DNA of 64,000 nucleotides, taken from contig BPGE01000001.1 in assembly GCA_026002875.1 (NCBI GenBank), positions 1,178,001 through 1,242,000 on the forward strand, given 5' to 3'. Shown here in pieces: positions 8,270 to 16,939 of this stretch. The translations under genes and the position numbers were made by a program. The stretch is from Bryobacteraceae bacterium (GTDB lineage Bacteria > Acidobacteriota > Terriglobia > Bryobacterales > Bryobacteraceae). The first letter of the stretch is position 1; each line of letters starts with the position of its first letter. The notes beneath the pieces were generated by a model. It worked only from the letters and a program-made list of their open reading frames with translations, did no database searches and was not told where the DNA came from.

Positions 8270-9766
8270 ATGACGCACGATTCGCAGGACACCCGTTTCT
8301 TCGGCCACCCCGCAGGCCTGTCCACGCTCTTCTTCACCGAGCTCTGGGAGCGGTTCGGCTACTATGGCATGCGCGCCATTCTGGTTCTGTTCATGACCGC
8401 CGCCGCCACGGCTGGCGGTCTCGGCCTCGATCCCTCGCGCGCCTACGCCATCTACGGCCTCTATACGGCCAGCGTTTACATGGCCAGCCTGCCCGGCGGC
8501 TGGATCGCAGACCGCATCCTCGGCCAGCAGCGCAGCGTGCTTTTCGGCGGGATGCTGATCGCCGCCGGCTATCTGACGCTGGCCGTGCCCTCCAATACGG
8601 CCTTCTTCCTCGGGCTTCTGATTGTCGTGCTGGGCACGGGGCTGCTGAAGCCGAACATCTCCACCATCGTCGGCCAGATCTATTCGCAGGGAGATCCCCG
8701 CCGCGACTCGGGCTTCTCGATTTTCTACATGGGCATCAACATCGGCGCGACCATTGCGCCGCTGGCCTGCGGCTGGGTGGGCGAGCGCATCAACTACCGC
8801 CTGGGCTTCGCTCTTGCAGGCCTGGGCATGGTGGTGGGCGTGCTGACATTCTGGCGCGGTCTCGGACGCCTCGGCGCCGCCGGGCTGCATCCGGTCGAGC
8901 CGCCCTCGCCGGAAATCGGACGCCAGTGGCGGCGCAGCTTCCGCAACGCCCTGCTCGGCTCCATCCTCTTCGGCGCCGCCCTGCTCCTGCTCCACCTCTC
9001 AGGCGCCATCACCATCAGCGTCCAGTTCCTCGTCAATTCGGCCGGACTCGTGCTGGCGCTCACAACGCTCGGCCTGTTCGCGTGGATGTTTTTCGGCGGC
9101 GGCTGGACGCCCGCCGAGCGGCGCCGGCTGGCTGTCATCGCGGTGCTGTTCTGCGGCTCTTCGCTCTTCTGGGCCGCGTTCGAGCAGGCCGGCTCGTCGC
9201 TCAACCTCTTCGCCAAGAACTACACGAACAACGTCCTGTTCGGCTTCGCATTTCCCGCCAGCTGGTATCAGTCTCTGAACGCCGCGTTCATCATCTGCTT
9301 CGCCGCCGTGTTCGCGTGGATCTGGATCCGGCTCGGCGGCCGCCAGCCCACCTCGGTGGCCAAGTTCGCCCTCGCCATGGTCTGCGCCGCGGGCGGTTTC
9401 CTGCTGATGATGGAGGCCAGCCGCCGCTCGGCGTCCGGCGTTCTGGTCAGCCCGCTGTGGCTGGTGGGCACGTATCTGCTCCACACGTTCGGCGAGCTGT
9501 TCCTGAGCCCCGTCGGTCTCAGCGCGATGACGCGGCTCGCGCCCGCACGCGTGGCGGGCCTGATGATGGGCGTGTGGTTTCTGTCGCTCTCCATGGGCAA
9601 CTACCTGGCCGGCAGGCTGGCTTCCTTCTACGGCCATCTGCCGCCTTTCGATCTGTTCCGCACGCTCGCGGTGATCACCCTGGGCGCGGCTCTCGTGCTC
9701 TTCCTGCTCGTGCGGCCCATCGCGCGGCTGGAGGCGGCGGACGGCGCGGCCCGCTCCGGATCGTAA
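8270..9766 (+). CDS. POT/PTR2-family proton-coupled peptide transporter
   Basis: The 498-aa protein has about 12-14 hydrophobic helices and the POT signature FFTELWERFGYYGMRAI at residues 21-37, including the ExxERFxYY proton/substrate motif. Later family motifs include GTGLLKPNISTIVGQIY and the helix with FGELFLSPVGLSA. It should import di- and tripeptides with protons across the inner membrane. It is on the same strand as, and one base from, xseB. Confidence 0.92.
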   Translation: MTHDSQDTRFFGHPAGLSTLFFTELWERFGYYGMRAILVLFMTAAATAGGLGLDPSRAYAIYGLYTASVYMASLPGGWIADRILGQQRSVLFGGMLIAAGYLTLAVPSNTAFFLGLLIVVLGTGLLKPNISTIVGQIYSQGDPRRDSGFSIFYMGINIGATIAPLACGWVGERINYRLGFALAGLGMVVGVLTFWRGLGRLGAAGLHPVEPPSPEIGRQWRRSFRNALLGSILFGAALLLLHLSGAITISVQFLVNSAGLVLALTTLGLFAWMFFGGGWTPAERRRLAVIAVLFCGSSLFWAAFEQAGSSLNLFAKNYTNNVLFGFAFPASWYQSLNAAFIICFAAVFAWIWIRLGGRQPTSVAKFALAMVCAAGGFLLMMEASRRSASGVLVSPLWLVGTYLLHTFGELFLSPVGLSAMTRLAPARVAGLMMGVWFLSLSMGNYLAGRLASFYGHLPPFDLFRTLAVITLGAALVLFLLVRPIARLEAADGAARSGS

Positions 9767-9767
9767 A

Positions 9768-10046
9768 ATGGAGCCAATGGCTGCTGAGCACGAGAAACAC
9801 AAGACGGGAGAAGACAAGGCGCGCGAGGTTCCTTTCGAGAAATCCCTCGCGGAACTTCAGCAGATCATCACCGAGCTCGAGCAGCCCGGCGTCCCGCTGG
9901 AGCGGGCCCTCGAGCTGTTCGAAAAGGGCGTCCAGCTCTCCGAAGCCTGCCGGCGGCAGCTGGTGGAGGCGGAGACGCGCATCGAGATGCTTCTGAAGCG
10001 CGGACAGAAGGTCATCCCGCAACCCTTCGGCCAGGAACAAAAATGA
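9768..10046 (+). CDS. xseB: Exodeoxyribonuclease VII small subunit
   Basis: The 92-aa protein matches XseB: FEKSLAELQQIITELEQ, then LERALELFEKGVQLSEACR, a short helical protein that binds XseA. It contributes to degradation of single-stranded DNA into acid-soluble oligonucleotides. xseA is not in the window. The stop overlaps the ispA start (ATGA, 10043-10046), the common xseB-ispA arrangement. A second Met four codons in (9777) is an alternative start. Confidence 0.93.
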   Translation: MEPMAAEHEKHKTGEDKAREVPFEKSLAELQQIITELEQPGVPLERALELFEKGVQLSEACRRQLVEAETRIEMLLKRGQKVIPQPFGQEQK

Positions 10047-10927
10047 CGTCTTCTGTTTTACCCCTCGCCGGATACCTGGCCGCGCAGGTCCAGCGCATCG
10101 ACGCCGCCCTGGATCGCCTGCTGCCTCCTGAATCCGAGCCTCCGGAAACCATCCACCGGGCGATGCGCTATTCGGTTTTCGCCGGCGGCAAGCGCATCCG
10201 CCCCATCCTCTGCATGGAGGCGGGGCGCGCCGTGGCCGGCAGGGACGTGGATGGAATCGAAGAGGTCGCCTGCTCCCTCGAGCTCATCCATACGTACTCG
10301 CTGATCCACGACGACCTGCCCGCCCTCGACAACGACGACCTGCGCCGCGGGCGGCCCACGTCCCACAAGGTGTTCGGCGAGGCGATGGCGATCCTCGCCG
10401 GCGACGCGCTGCTGACATACGCCTTCGAGGTGCTCGGCCGCGCCGCTTCCTCCCGTCTCGTCGTCGAGCTGGCCAGCGCCGCCGGCACCGTCGGCGGCAT
10501 GATCGCCGGGCAGGTGCACGACATCGAGGGAGAAAACCAGCCGCCCACGGCGGAGCTGCTCGAGCGCATCCACCGCGCCAAGACCGGCGCCCTGCTGCGT
10601 TGCTCCATCCGCCTCGGCGCCATGCACGCCGGCGCGCGTCCGGAACAGCTGGACGCGCTCTCCCGCTTCGGCGAACACATCGGCCTCGCATTCCAGATCG
10701 TCGACGACATCCTCGACGTCACGCAGACTTCCGAACAGCTTGGCAAGACCGCAGGCAAGGACGCCGCGCAGCACAAGATCACATTCCCGGCCGTCTACGG
10801 GCTGGAGGTCTCGCGCCGCATGGCCGCCGAACAGCGCGCCCTGGCGCATCAGGCTCTGGCGCCGTTCGGCGACGCCGGCCTGCGGCTCCGTCAGCTCGCC
10901 GACCTGATCGTCGACCGCTCCTCCTGA
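10043..10927 (+). CDS. ispA: Polyprenyl (farnesyl/geranylgeranyl) diphosphate synthase
   Basis: The 294-aa protein has the first aspartate-rich motif DDLPALDNDD at 90-99 and the second DDILD near 224, plus GGKRIRP, all trans-prenyltransferase hallmarks. It condenses IPP with allylic diphosphates to make C15-C20 isoprenoid precursors in the cytoplasm. It sits in the xseB-ispA-tlyA-nadK block; dxs, often found here, is missing. Confidence 0.92.
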   Translation: MTSSVLPLAGYLAAQVQRIDAALDRLLPPESEPPETIHRAMRYSVFAGGKRIRPILCMEAGRAVAGRDVDGIEEVACSLELIHTYSLIHDDLPALDNDDLRRGRPTSHKVFGEAMAILAGDALLTYAFEVLGRAASSRLVVELASAAGTVGGMIAGQVHDIEGENQPPTAELLERIHRAKTGALLRCSIRLGAMHAGARPEQLDALSRFGEHIGLAFQIVDDILDVTQTSEQLGKTAGKDAAQHKITFPAVYGLEVSRRMAAEQRALAHQALAPFGDAGLRLRQLADLIVDRSS

Positions 10928-10932
10928 TTCCC

Positions 10933-11685
10933 GTGCCCCGCCGCCGGATTGACCTTCTTCTCGTGGAACGATCCCTGGCGCCCTCGCGCGAGAAGGCCCG
11001 CGCCCTGCTTCTGGCTGGCGCGGTTCGCGTCGCGGGCCAGACGGTGGACAAGCCCGGCGCGCTGGTCGACGAAACCGCGCCCATCGAAGTCGCCGAACCC
11101 TTCCCCTGGGTCAGCCGCGGCGCGCTGAAGCTGATCGCCGCTCTCGACCACTGGCGGATCGATCCCGCCGGACGGGTCTGCCTCGACGTTGGCTGTTCCA
11201 CGGGCGGCTTTACCGAGGTTCTGCTGGCCCGCGGCGCGAAGCGCGTGCATGCCGTCGATGTCGGCAAAGGACAGCTCCACTACCGCCTGCGGTCGGATCC
11301 TCGGGTTGCGCTCCACGAAGGCGTCAACGCGCGGTTCCTCAGCCGCGATATCATCGGCGAAGACGTTGGATTCGCCGTCTGCGACGTGAGCTTCATCTCC
11401 GCTACACTTGTGCTGCCCCCGATCGCTTCCGTGCTCGCCCCGCCCCGCGAGTTTGTGGTTCTTGTCAAGCCGCAATTTGAAGCCGGCCGGGACCAGGTGG
11501 GCAAGGGCGGCATCGTCCGCGATCCGGCCGTGCATGCCGCCGCCGTCGGGCGGGTCCGCGGGGCTGCGGAGCAGCTCGGGTTCGTCACGGACGTCATCGA
11601 AAGCCCCGTCACCGGCGCCGAGGGCAACAAGGAGTTCCTGTTGTATGGATTCGATCCGCACGGTCGGCATCATCGCCAAGCCTGA
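10933..11685 (+). CDS. tlyA: TlyA-family rRNA 2'-O-methyltransferase
   Basis: GTG 10933 begins PRRRIDLLLVERSLAPSREKA, an S4 RNA-binding domain (about 1-60). It is followed by an FtsJ-like methyltransferase with the SAM loop LDVGCSTGGFTEVLL, DVSFIS and LVKPQFEAGRD. The longer upstream frame is the ispA shadow. TlyA enzymes methylate ribose of cytidines in 16S/23S rRNA and are often annotated as hemolysins. The 3' end overlaps nadK by 41 bases. Confidence 0.9.
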   Translation: MPRRRIDLLLVERSLAPSREKARALLLAGAVRVAGQTVDKPGALVDETAPIEVAEPFPWVSRGALKLIAALDHWRIDPAGRVCLDVGCSTGGFTEVLLARGAKRVHAVDVGKGQLHYRLRSDPRVALHEGVNARFLSRDIIGEDVGFAVCDVSFISATLVLPPIASVLAPPREFVVLVKPQFEAGRDQVGKGGIVRDPAVHAAAVGRVRGAAEQLGFVTDVIESPVTGAEGNKEFLLYGFDPHGRHHRQA

Positions 11686-12511
11686 CGTGCCTCATGCCGC
11701 CGGGCTGCTGGCTTCGCTGCTCGACTGGCTCGGGCAACAGGGAGTGGCCTGCCGCCTCGATCCCGTCGCCGCCGCCTATGTCGGCGGCAGCGTTGCGTCC
11801 GTGCCGCGGGAGGAAATCGCCGAAGGCTGCCAGCTCATCATCGTGCTGGGCGGCGATGGCACCCTGCTGGCAGCCGCGCGCGCCATCGCGGGGCGCGACA
11901 TCCCTCTGTTCGCCGTCAACCTCGGCGGATTGGGCTTTCTCACCACCATCTCCACCAGCGAGCTGTTCCCTGAACTCGAGCGCACGCTGCGCGGCGAGAG
12001 CCGCATCGCCCGCCGCCGCCTGCTGTCCTGCGAGGTCCAGCGCGGCGGCGCCATCGTGTCCCGCTACACCGCCCTCAACGACATGGTCGTCACCAAGGCG
12101 CACATCGCCCGCATGATCGACCTCGTGGCCTATGTCGACGCCCACCTCGTCTGCCGCTACAAAGCCGACGGCCTCATCGTCTCTACGCCCACCGGCTCCA
12201 CGGCGTATTCGCTGAGCGCCGGCGGGCCGATCATCTTTCCCAGCGTCGGCGCCTTCTGCATCACGCCGATCTGTCCGCACACGCTCACCAACCGTCCCGT
12301 CATCGTTCCGGATGCCAGCGTGATCCGCGTCGTCAATTCCGCCGCCGACAACGACGCCTACCTCACCATCGACGGGCAGGTCGGCGAACCTCTTCGTCGC
12401 GACGATTGCATCGTCTGCCGCGCGTCCCCGCACTCCCTCTCTCTCGTGCGGCCGCCGCGCATGCTCTTCTTTGACGTCCTGCGTCAAAAACTCAAATGGG
12501 GAGAAAGATAA
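11645..12511 (+). CDS. nadK: NAD kinase
   Basis: The start MDSIRTVGIIAKPD is the first one that keeps the N-terminal strand intact, giving 288 aa. The family motifs are IIVLGGDGTLL (GGDG loop), ALNDMVVTK, STPTGSTAYSLSAGGPI and the C-terminal LTIDGQ. It phosphorylates NAD to NADP in the cytoplasm. Its 5' end lies inside tlyA, and its 3' end overlaps an early start of the symporter gene, so the block is tightly coupled. Confidence 0.93.
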   Translation: MDSIRTVGIIAKPDVPHAAGLLASLLDWLGQQGVACRLDPVAAAYVGGSVASVPREEIAEGCQLIIVLGGDGTLLAAARAIAGRDIPLFAVNLGGLGFLTTISTSELFPELERTLRGESRIARRRLLSCEVQRGGAIVSRYTALNDMVVTKAHIARMIDLVAYVDAHLVCRYKADGLIVSTPTGSTAYSLSAGGPIIFPSVGAFCITPICPHTLTNRPVIVPDASVIRVVNSAADNDAYLTIDGQVGEPLRRDDCIVCRASPHSLSLVRPPRMLFFDVLRQKLKWGER

Positions 12512-13773
12512 GCGTGAAGAAAATCTCGCTCACTTCGTGGATCTTCATTGCCATGGCCGCCGGCATCGCCATCGGCCATTTCTTCCCCGAATTCGGCAAA
12601 GACACTGCGTTCCTGGGGACCATCTTCCTCAGGCTGATCAAGTCCATCATCGCCCCGTTGCTGTTCGCCACCCTCGTCGTCGGCATCGCCGGTTCGGGCA
12701 GCGCCAAAGCCATGGGCCGTATCGGGCTCAAGGCGCTGATCTACTTCAACGTGACCACCATCGGCGCACTCGCCCTGGCGCTGCTGTCGGTCAATTACTT
12801 CAAGCCCGGCGTCGGCGTGTCGCTCGAAGGCGCCGGCAAAGCGGAACTGCCCGAGGCCAAGGCGAGCCTCGTGGGCGTGCTGGTCAACGCCGTGCCCACC
12901 AGCGTCTTCGACGCCATGGCGCGCAACGAGGTTCTGCAGCTGGTCGTGTTCACCGTGCTGTTCGGCATGGCCTGCATCGCCATGGGCGAGCGCGCTGAAC
13001 CCGTGATCCGGTTCTGCCGCTCGCTGTCCGACGTCATGTTCGAATACACGCGCTACGTCATGTATCTCGCGCCCGTGGGCGTCGGCGCGGCCATCGCCAG
13101 CGTCGTCGGCGCCAAGGGCATCGGCGTGCTGCTCGGGCTCGGCAAACTGATCGGCGCCCTCTACATCGCGCTGCTCGGATACATCGTGCTCGTCATGGGG
13201 CCTGCTGCGCTGCTGTTCCGCATCCCAGTGCTCCGCTTCCTGCGCGCCGCCAAGGACCCCTACATCCTTGCCTTCTCCACCGCTTCCAGCGAAGCCGCCT
13301 TCCCCATGGCGATGCGCAACATGGAGCGGTTCGGCGTGCCGCGCCACATCGTCAGTTTCGTTCTGCCCACGGGCTACAGCTTCAATCTCGACGGAAGCAC
13401 GCTTTATCTTGCCATGGCTTCCGTCTTCGTCGCCCAGGCTGCCGGCGTCGAGATGAGCCTGACGCAGCAGCTGACGATGCTCGCTACCCTGATGCTGACG
13501 TCGAAAGGCGTGGCGGCGGTGCCCCGCGCCTCGCTCGTCATCCTTGCCGCAACGCTTTCGACCTTCAATCTTCCGCTGGAAGGCGTCGCGCTCATCCTCG
13601 GCGTGGACACCCTCATGGACATGGGCCGAACCTCCGTCAACCTGCTGGGCAACTGTCTCGCCACCGCCGCCGTCGCCCGCTGGGAGGGCTACGACCTCAT
13701 TCCTCAGGAAGAAAAGTCTTCGGAAGAGGCGGTTGTCGACGAATCGGCCGCCGCGCAGCCGCAGGAGCAGTAA
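12496..13773 (+). CDS. Dicarboxylate/amino acid:cation symporter (DAACS family)
   Basis: The 425-aa protein has about eight membrane helices and DAACS motifs: serine-rich hairpin AFSTASSEAAFPMAM, SFNLDGSTLYLA, and DTLMDMGRTSVNLLGNCLAT. These are the substrate and sodium/proton sites of GltP/DctA-type carriers. ATG 12496 overlaps nadK; GTG 12514, better spaced from the GGGGAG at 12498-12502, may be the real start. The substrate is probably glutamate, aspartate or a C4-dicarboxylate. Confidence 0.9.
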   Translation: MGRKISVKKISLTSWIFIAMAAGIAIGHFFPEFGKDTAFLGTIFLRLIKSIIAPLLFATLVVGIAGSGSAKAMGRIGLKALIYFNVTTIGALALALLSVNYFKPGVGVSLEGAGKAELPEAKASLVGVLVNAVPTSVFDAMARNEVLQLVVFTVLFGMACIAMGERAEPVIRFCRSLSDVMFEYTRYVMYLAPVGVGAAIASVVGAKGIGVLLGLGKLIGALYIALLGYIVLVMGPAALLFRIPVLRFLRAAKDPYILAFSTASSEAAFPMAMRNMERFGVPRHIVSFVLPTGYSFNLDGSTLYLAMASVFVAQAAGVEMSLTQQLTMLATLMLTSKGVAAVPRASLVILAATLSTFNLPLEGVALILGVDTLMDMGRTSVNLLGNCLATAAVARWEGYDLIPQEEKSSEEAVVDESAAAQPQEQ

Positions 13774-13779
13774 TCCGCC

Positions 13780-14541
13780 ATGATGCTTGGAGCCGTCACC
13801 TACAACGTCCTCAAAGACTGGGACCTCGAGACCGTCATTACAAAACTCGAACAGGCCGGTTTCGAGGCCGTCGAACTCCGCACGACGCACGCCCACGGCG
13901 TCGAGCCGTCTCTCTCGCTGCAGGAGCGCGCCCGCGTCCGTGCGCGGTTCGAGAAGTCCCGCGTCCGTCTGCTGAGTTACGGCTCGACCTGCGAGTACCA
14001 CAGCCCGGATGCAAACGTCCGGCGCAGGAACATCGAGGAGACGAAAATGTGGGTCGACCTGGCCCACGACACCGGCGCCTGGGGCGTGAAAGTGCGTCCC
14101 AACGCGCTTCCAAAAGACGTCCCGCCGCAGGTGACGGTCGGCCGGATCGCGGAAGCCCTGCGCGAGGCCGGCGACTATGCCGCCGGCCGCGGCGTCGAAA
14201 TCTGGCTCGAAGTTCATGGTTCCGGCACGTCCGCTCCGCCTGTGTGCGCCGACATCATGCGGGCCGCCAATCACAAGGCCGTCGGCCTGTGCTGGAACTC
14301 GAACCCAGGCGAGGTGCAGAACGGTTCCATCCGCGCCGCCTTCGATCTGCTGCGCCCCTGGATCCGCAACGTGCACATCAACGAACTGGCCGACGAGCGC
14401 TACCCCTGGCGCGAGCTGTTCACCCTGCTGCGCAAGTCCGGATATGAACGCTACACGCTGATGGAAGTGGCCGAGAGCCGCGAGCCGGAGCGCTTCTTGC
14501 GCTACTACCGCGCCCTGTGGAAGGAGCTGACACGCCCATGA
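13780..14541 (+). CDS. Sugar phosphate isomerase/epimerase-like TIM-barrel protein
   Basis: The 253-aa protein has an AP-endonuclease-2-type barrel: VIKLEQAGF-like FEAVELRTTHAHG, conserved WLEVHGSGT with a likely metal Glu/His, LCWNSNP, and NVHINELADERYPW. There is no signal peptide. Members are metal-dependent xylose isomerase-like enzymes, so the exact substrate cannot be assigned. The stop overlaps the next start (ATGA, 14538-14541). Confidence 0.75.
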   Translation: MMLGAVTYNVLKDWDLETVITKLEQAGFEAVELRTTHAHGVEPSLSLQERARVRARFEKSRVRLLSYGSTCEYHSPDANVRRRNIEETKMWVDLAHDTGAWGVKVRPNALPKDVPPQVTVGRIAEALREAGDYAAGRGVEIWLEVHGSGTSAPPVCADIMRAANHKAVGLCWNSNPGEVQNGSIRAAFDLLRPWIRNVHINELADERYPWRELFTLLRKSGYERYTLMEVAESREPERFLRYYRALWKELTRP

Positions 14542-16926
14542 TGCTCTCGCGCCGCCGCCTCCCCCTTCTCCTCCTCTGCTCTCTGCTTGCGGCTCAGCCG
14601 CCCTCGCCAGAGCAGCACTTCGGCCACCGCATGGGCGCGGACCGCACTGTACTCGACTGGGACAGGGTGGTCTCCTACTTCCGGCTGCTCGAGGAAAAAT
14701 CACCGCGCGTCAAATTTCTGGAATACGGCAAATCCACAGAAGGCCGTTCCATGATCGCGGCCGTGATTTCCGCTCCGGAAACCCTGCGGAACCTGGAAAG
14801 ATATCTGGACATCCAGCGCCGCCTCGCCGACCCCCGCGTCACGTCTCCGGACGAAGCCGCCCGCCTGGCCGGGGAAGGGAAGACCGTCGTTCTGATCACG
14901 TGCAGCGTCCACGCCACCGAGGTGGCGTCCACGCATACGGCCATCGAGCTGGCCCACCGCCTCGCCACGGCTCAGGATGCGCGCGCCCTGCGCGTGCTCG
15001 ACAACGTGATTCTCGTTCTCGCCCCTTCGATCAACCCCGATGGCCTCGACCTCGTGACCGCCTGGTATCGCCGCACCCTGGGCACCCCGTTCGAGGGCAC
15101 CAGTCCGCCCGAGCTCTATCAGAAATACATCGGCCATGACAATAACCGCGACTGGTATTTCTTCACCCAGGCGGAAAACCGGGCCGTCATCGAAAAATTG
15201 CATAATGTTTTCCGGCCGCAAATTGTCTATGACGTCCACCAGATGGGCATGTTCGGCGCCCGAATGTTCGTCCCGCCGTGGCTGGATCCGATAGAGCCCA
15301 ACATCGATCCCCTGATCGCCCAGCTCTGCAACATGGTGGGCATGAACATGGCCGCCGATCTGACGGCAGCCGGCCGCAAGGGCGTCGTCGTCAACGCCAT
15401 CTACGACTACTGGACCCCGGCTCGCCATTACCAGAGCTACCACGGCGGACTGCGCATCCTGAGCGAATCGGCCAGCGTCCGGATCGCCACCCCGGTGGAC
15501 ATCGATCCGGCCAAAATCGCCACTCAGGGCACCGGTTACTCGCCGCGAGAAAGCTCCTGGAATCACCTGGAACCGTGGCTCGGCGGCAGATGGACGCTGC
15601 GCGACATCGTGACGGATCAGCTCATCGCCATGGAGAGCCTTCTGGATACCGCCGCCGTGCGGCGCGAGATGTTCCTCCGGGCTTTTTATGACATCCAGCG
15701 CCGCGCCGCCACACGCACCTCTCCTTATGCGTTTGTGATCCCTGCCCAGCAGGCGGATCCCGGCGCAGCGCGGCGTCTGCTGGAGACGATGGACTTCGCC
15801 ATGGTTGAAGTGGAACGGGCTGGCGCTCCGTTCCGGGCCAACGGCAGGGAGTTCCCCGCCGGTTCGTACGTCATCCGGATGCAGCAGCCGTATTCCTCGT
15901 TCGCGAAGACTCTGCTCGAGCGGCAGCGTTACCCCGACCTGCGGCAGTACCCCCGGCGGACCTCCGAAACGGCCGTACGACGTCACCGCGCACACGCTTC
16001 CGCTTCTGTTAGGCGTGGAGGTGGAGACCGTCCAGGCAGCCTTCGAGGCGAAGCTCGAGCGCGTGCGCGAGTTCCGCTTCCCCGCGCGGGGGCTGGCCGC
16101 GTCCGACAGCGACTCCTGGCGCACGGTGACAGCCGCCTGGCGCGAGAACCGCCCCGTTTTCCGCCATGCACGAACCGGCGAATTCGCCATTGGCGCGGCG
16201 CCCTCCGGCGAGTTCCTTCCGCTGAAAGAGCCGCGGATCGCTCTCTACAAGCCGTTCGTGCCATCGATGGACGAAGGCTGGACCCGCTGGATTCTCGAGC
16301 ACTTCGGATGGCGCTACGTCTCGGCTCTGAACGCCGGCATCCGCGCCGGCCGCCTGCGCGAGCGCTTCGATGTGATCGTGTTCGCCGACATGGGCGCGGG
16401 CGTCATTGAAAACGGCCACGGGCGCAACTCGATGCCGGAGGAGTTCACCGGCGGCCTCGGGCCTGAGGGCGCGGCTGCTCTGAAGGAATTCCTCGCGGAA
16501 GGCGGCCGCATCCTGTTCTTCAACCGCTCTGGCGAATATGCCGTGCGCCAGCTCGGCCTGCCTGTGCGCAACGCCGTTGCGGGCGTTCCTCAACGGGACT
16601 TCTACTGCCCCGGCTCGCTGCTCAGAGTCCGCGTGGATGCGCCCTCGCCGCTCGCTCTCGGGCTGCCGCCCGAGTTTACGGTGTGGAACGAAACCAGCCC
16701 AGCGTGGGAAGCCGACAACGGCGCCGCCTCCGCCGTGCTGCGCTATCCCGCGCAGAACGTGCTCGCCTCCGGCTGGCTTCTGGGAGAACAGCATTTGGCC
16801 GGCAAGCCGGCTCTGCTCGACGTGCCGGCCGGCAAAGGCCGCGCCATCCTGTTTGGCTTCCGCCCGCAGTACCGCGGCCAGTCCTGGCTGACGCTCAAGC
16901 TGTTCTTCAACGCGCTGGCGATGTGA
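14538..16926 (+). CDS. Secreted M14-family zinc carboxypeptidase, frame broken at a C-run
   Basis: ATG 14538 overlaps the previous stop and starts a signal peptide (RRRLPLLLLCSLLAAQP). The peptidase part includes CSVHATEVAST (His and Glu zinc ligands), APSINPDGLDL, HDNNRDWYFFTQAENR and YDVHQMG (third ligand). Reading is continuous to codon 471 at 15953. It then needs to skip one C of the CCCCC run (15950-15954) to continue as GGPPKRPYDVTAHTLPLL, the expected M14 continuation, in the frame that runs to 16926. The restored protein would be about 794 aa, with a C-terminal domain of GATase-like strands (DVIVFADMGAG, GRILFFNRSG). Either a sequencing error or a real frameshift explains this. Confidence 0.8.
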
Positions 16927-16939
16927 TCTCCGGTCCGGA

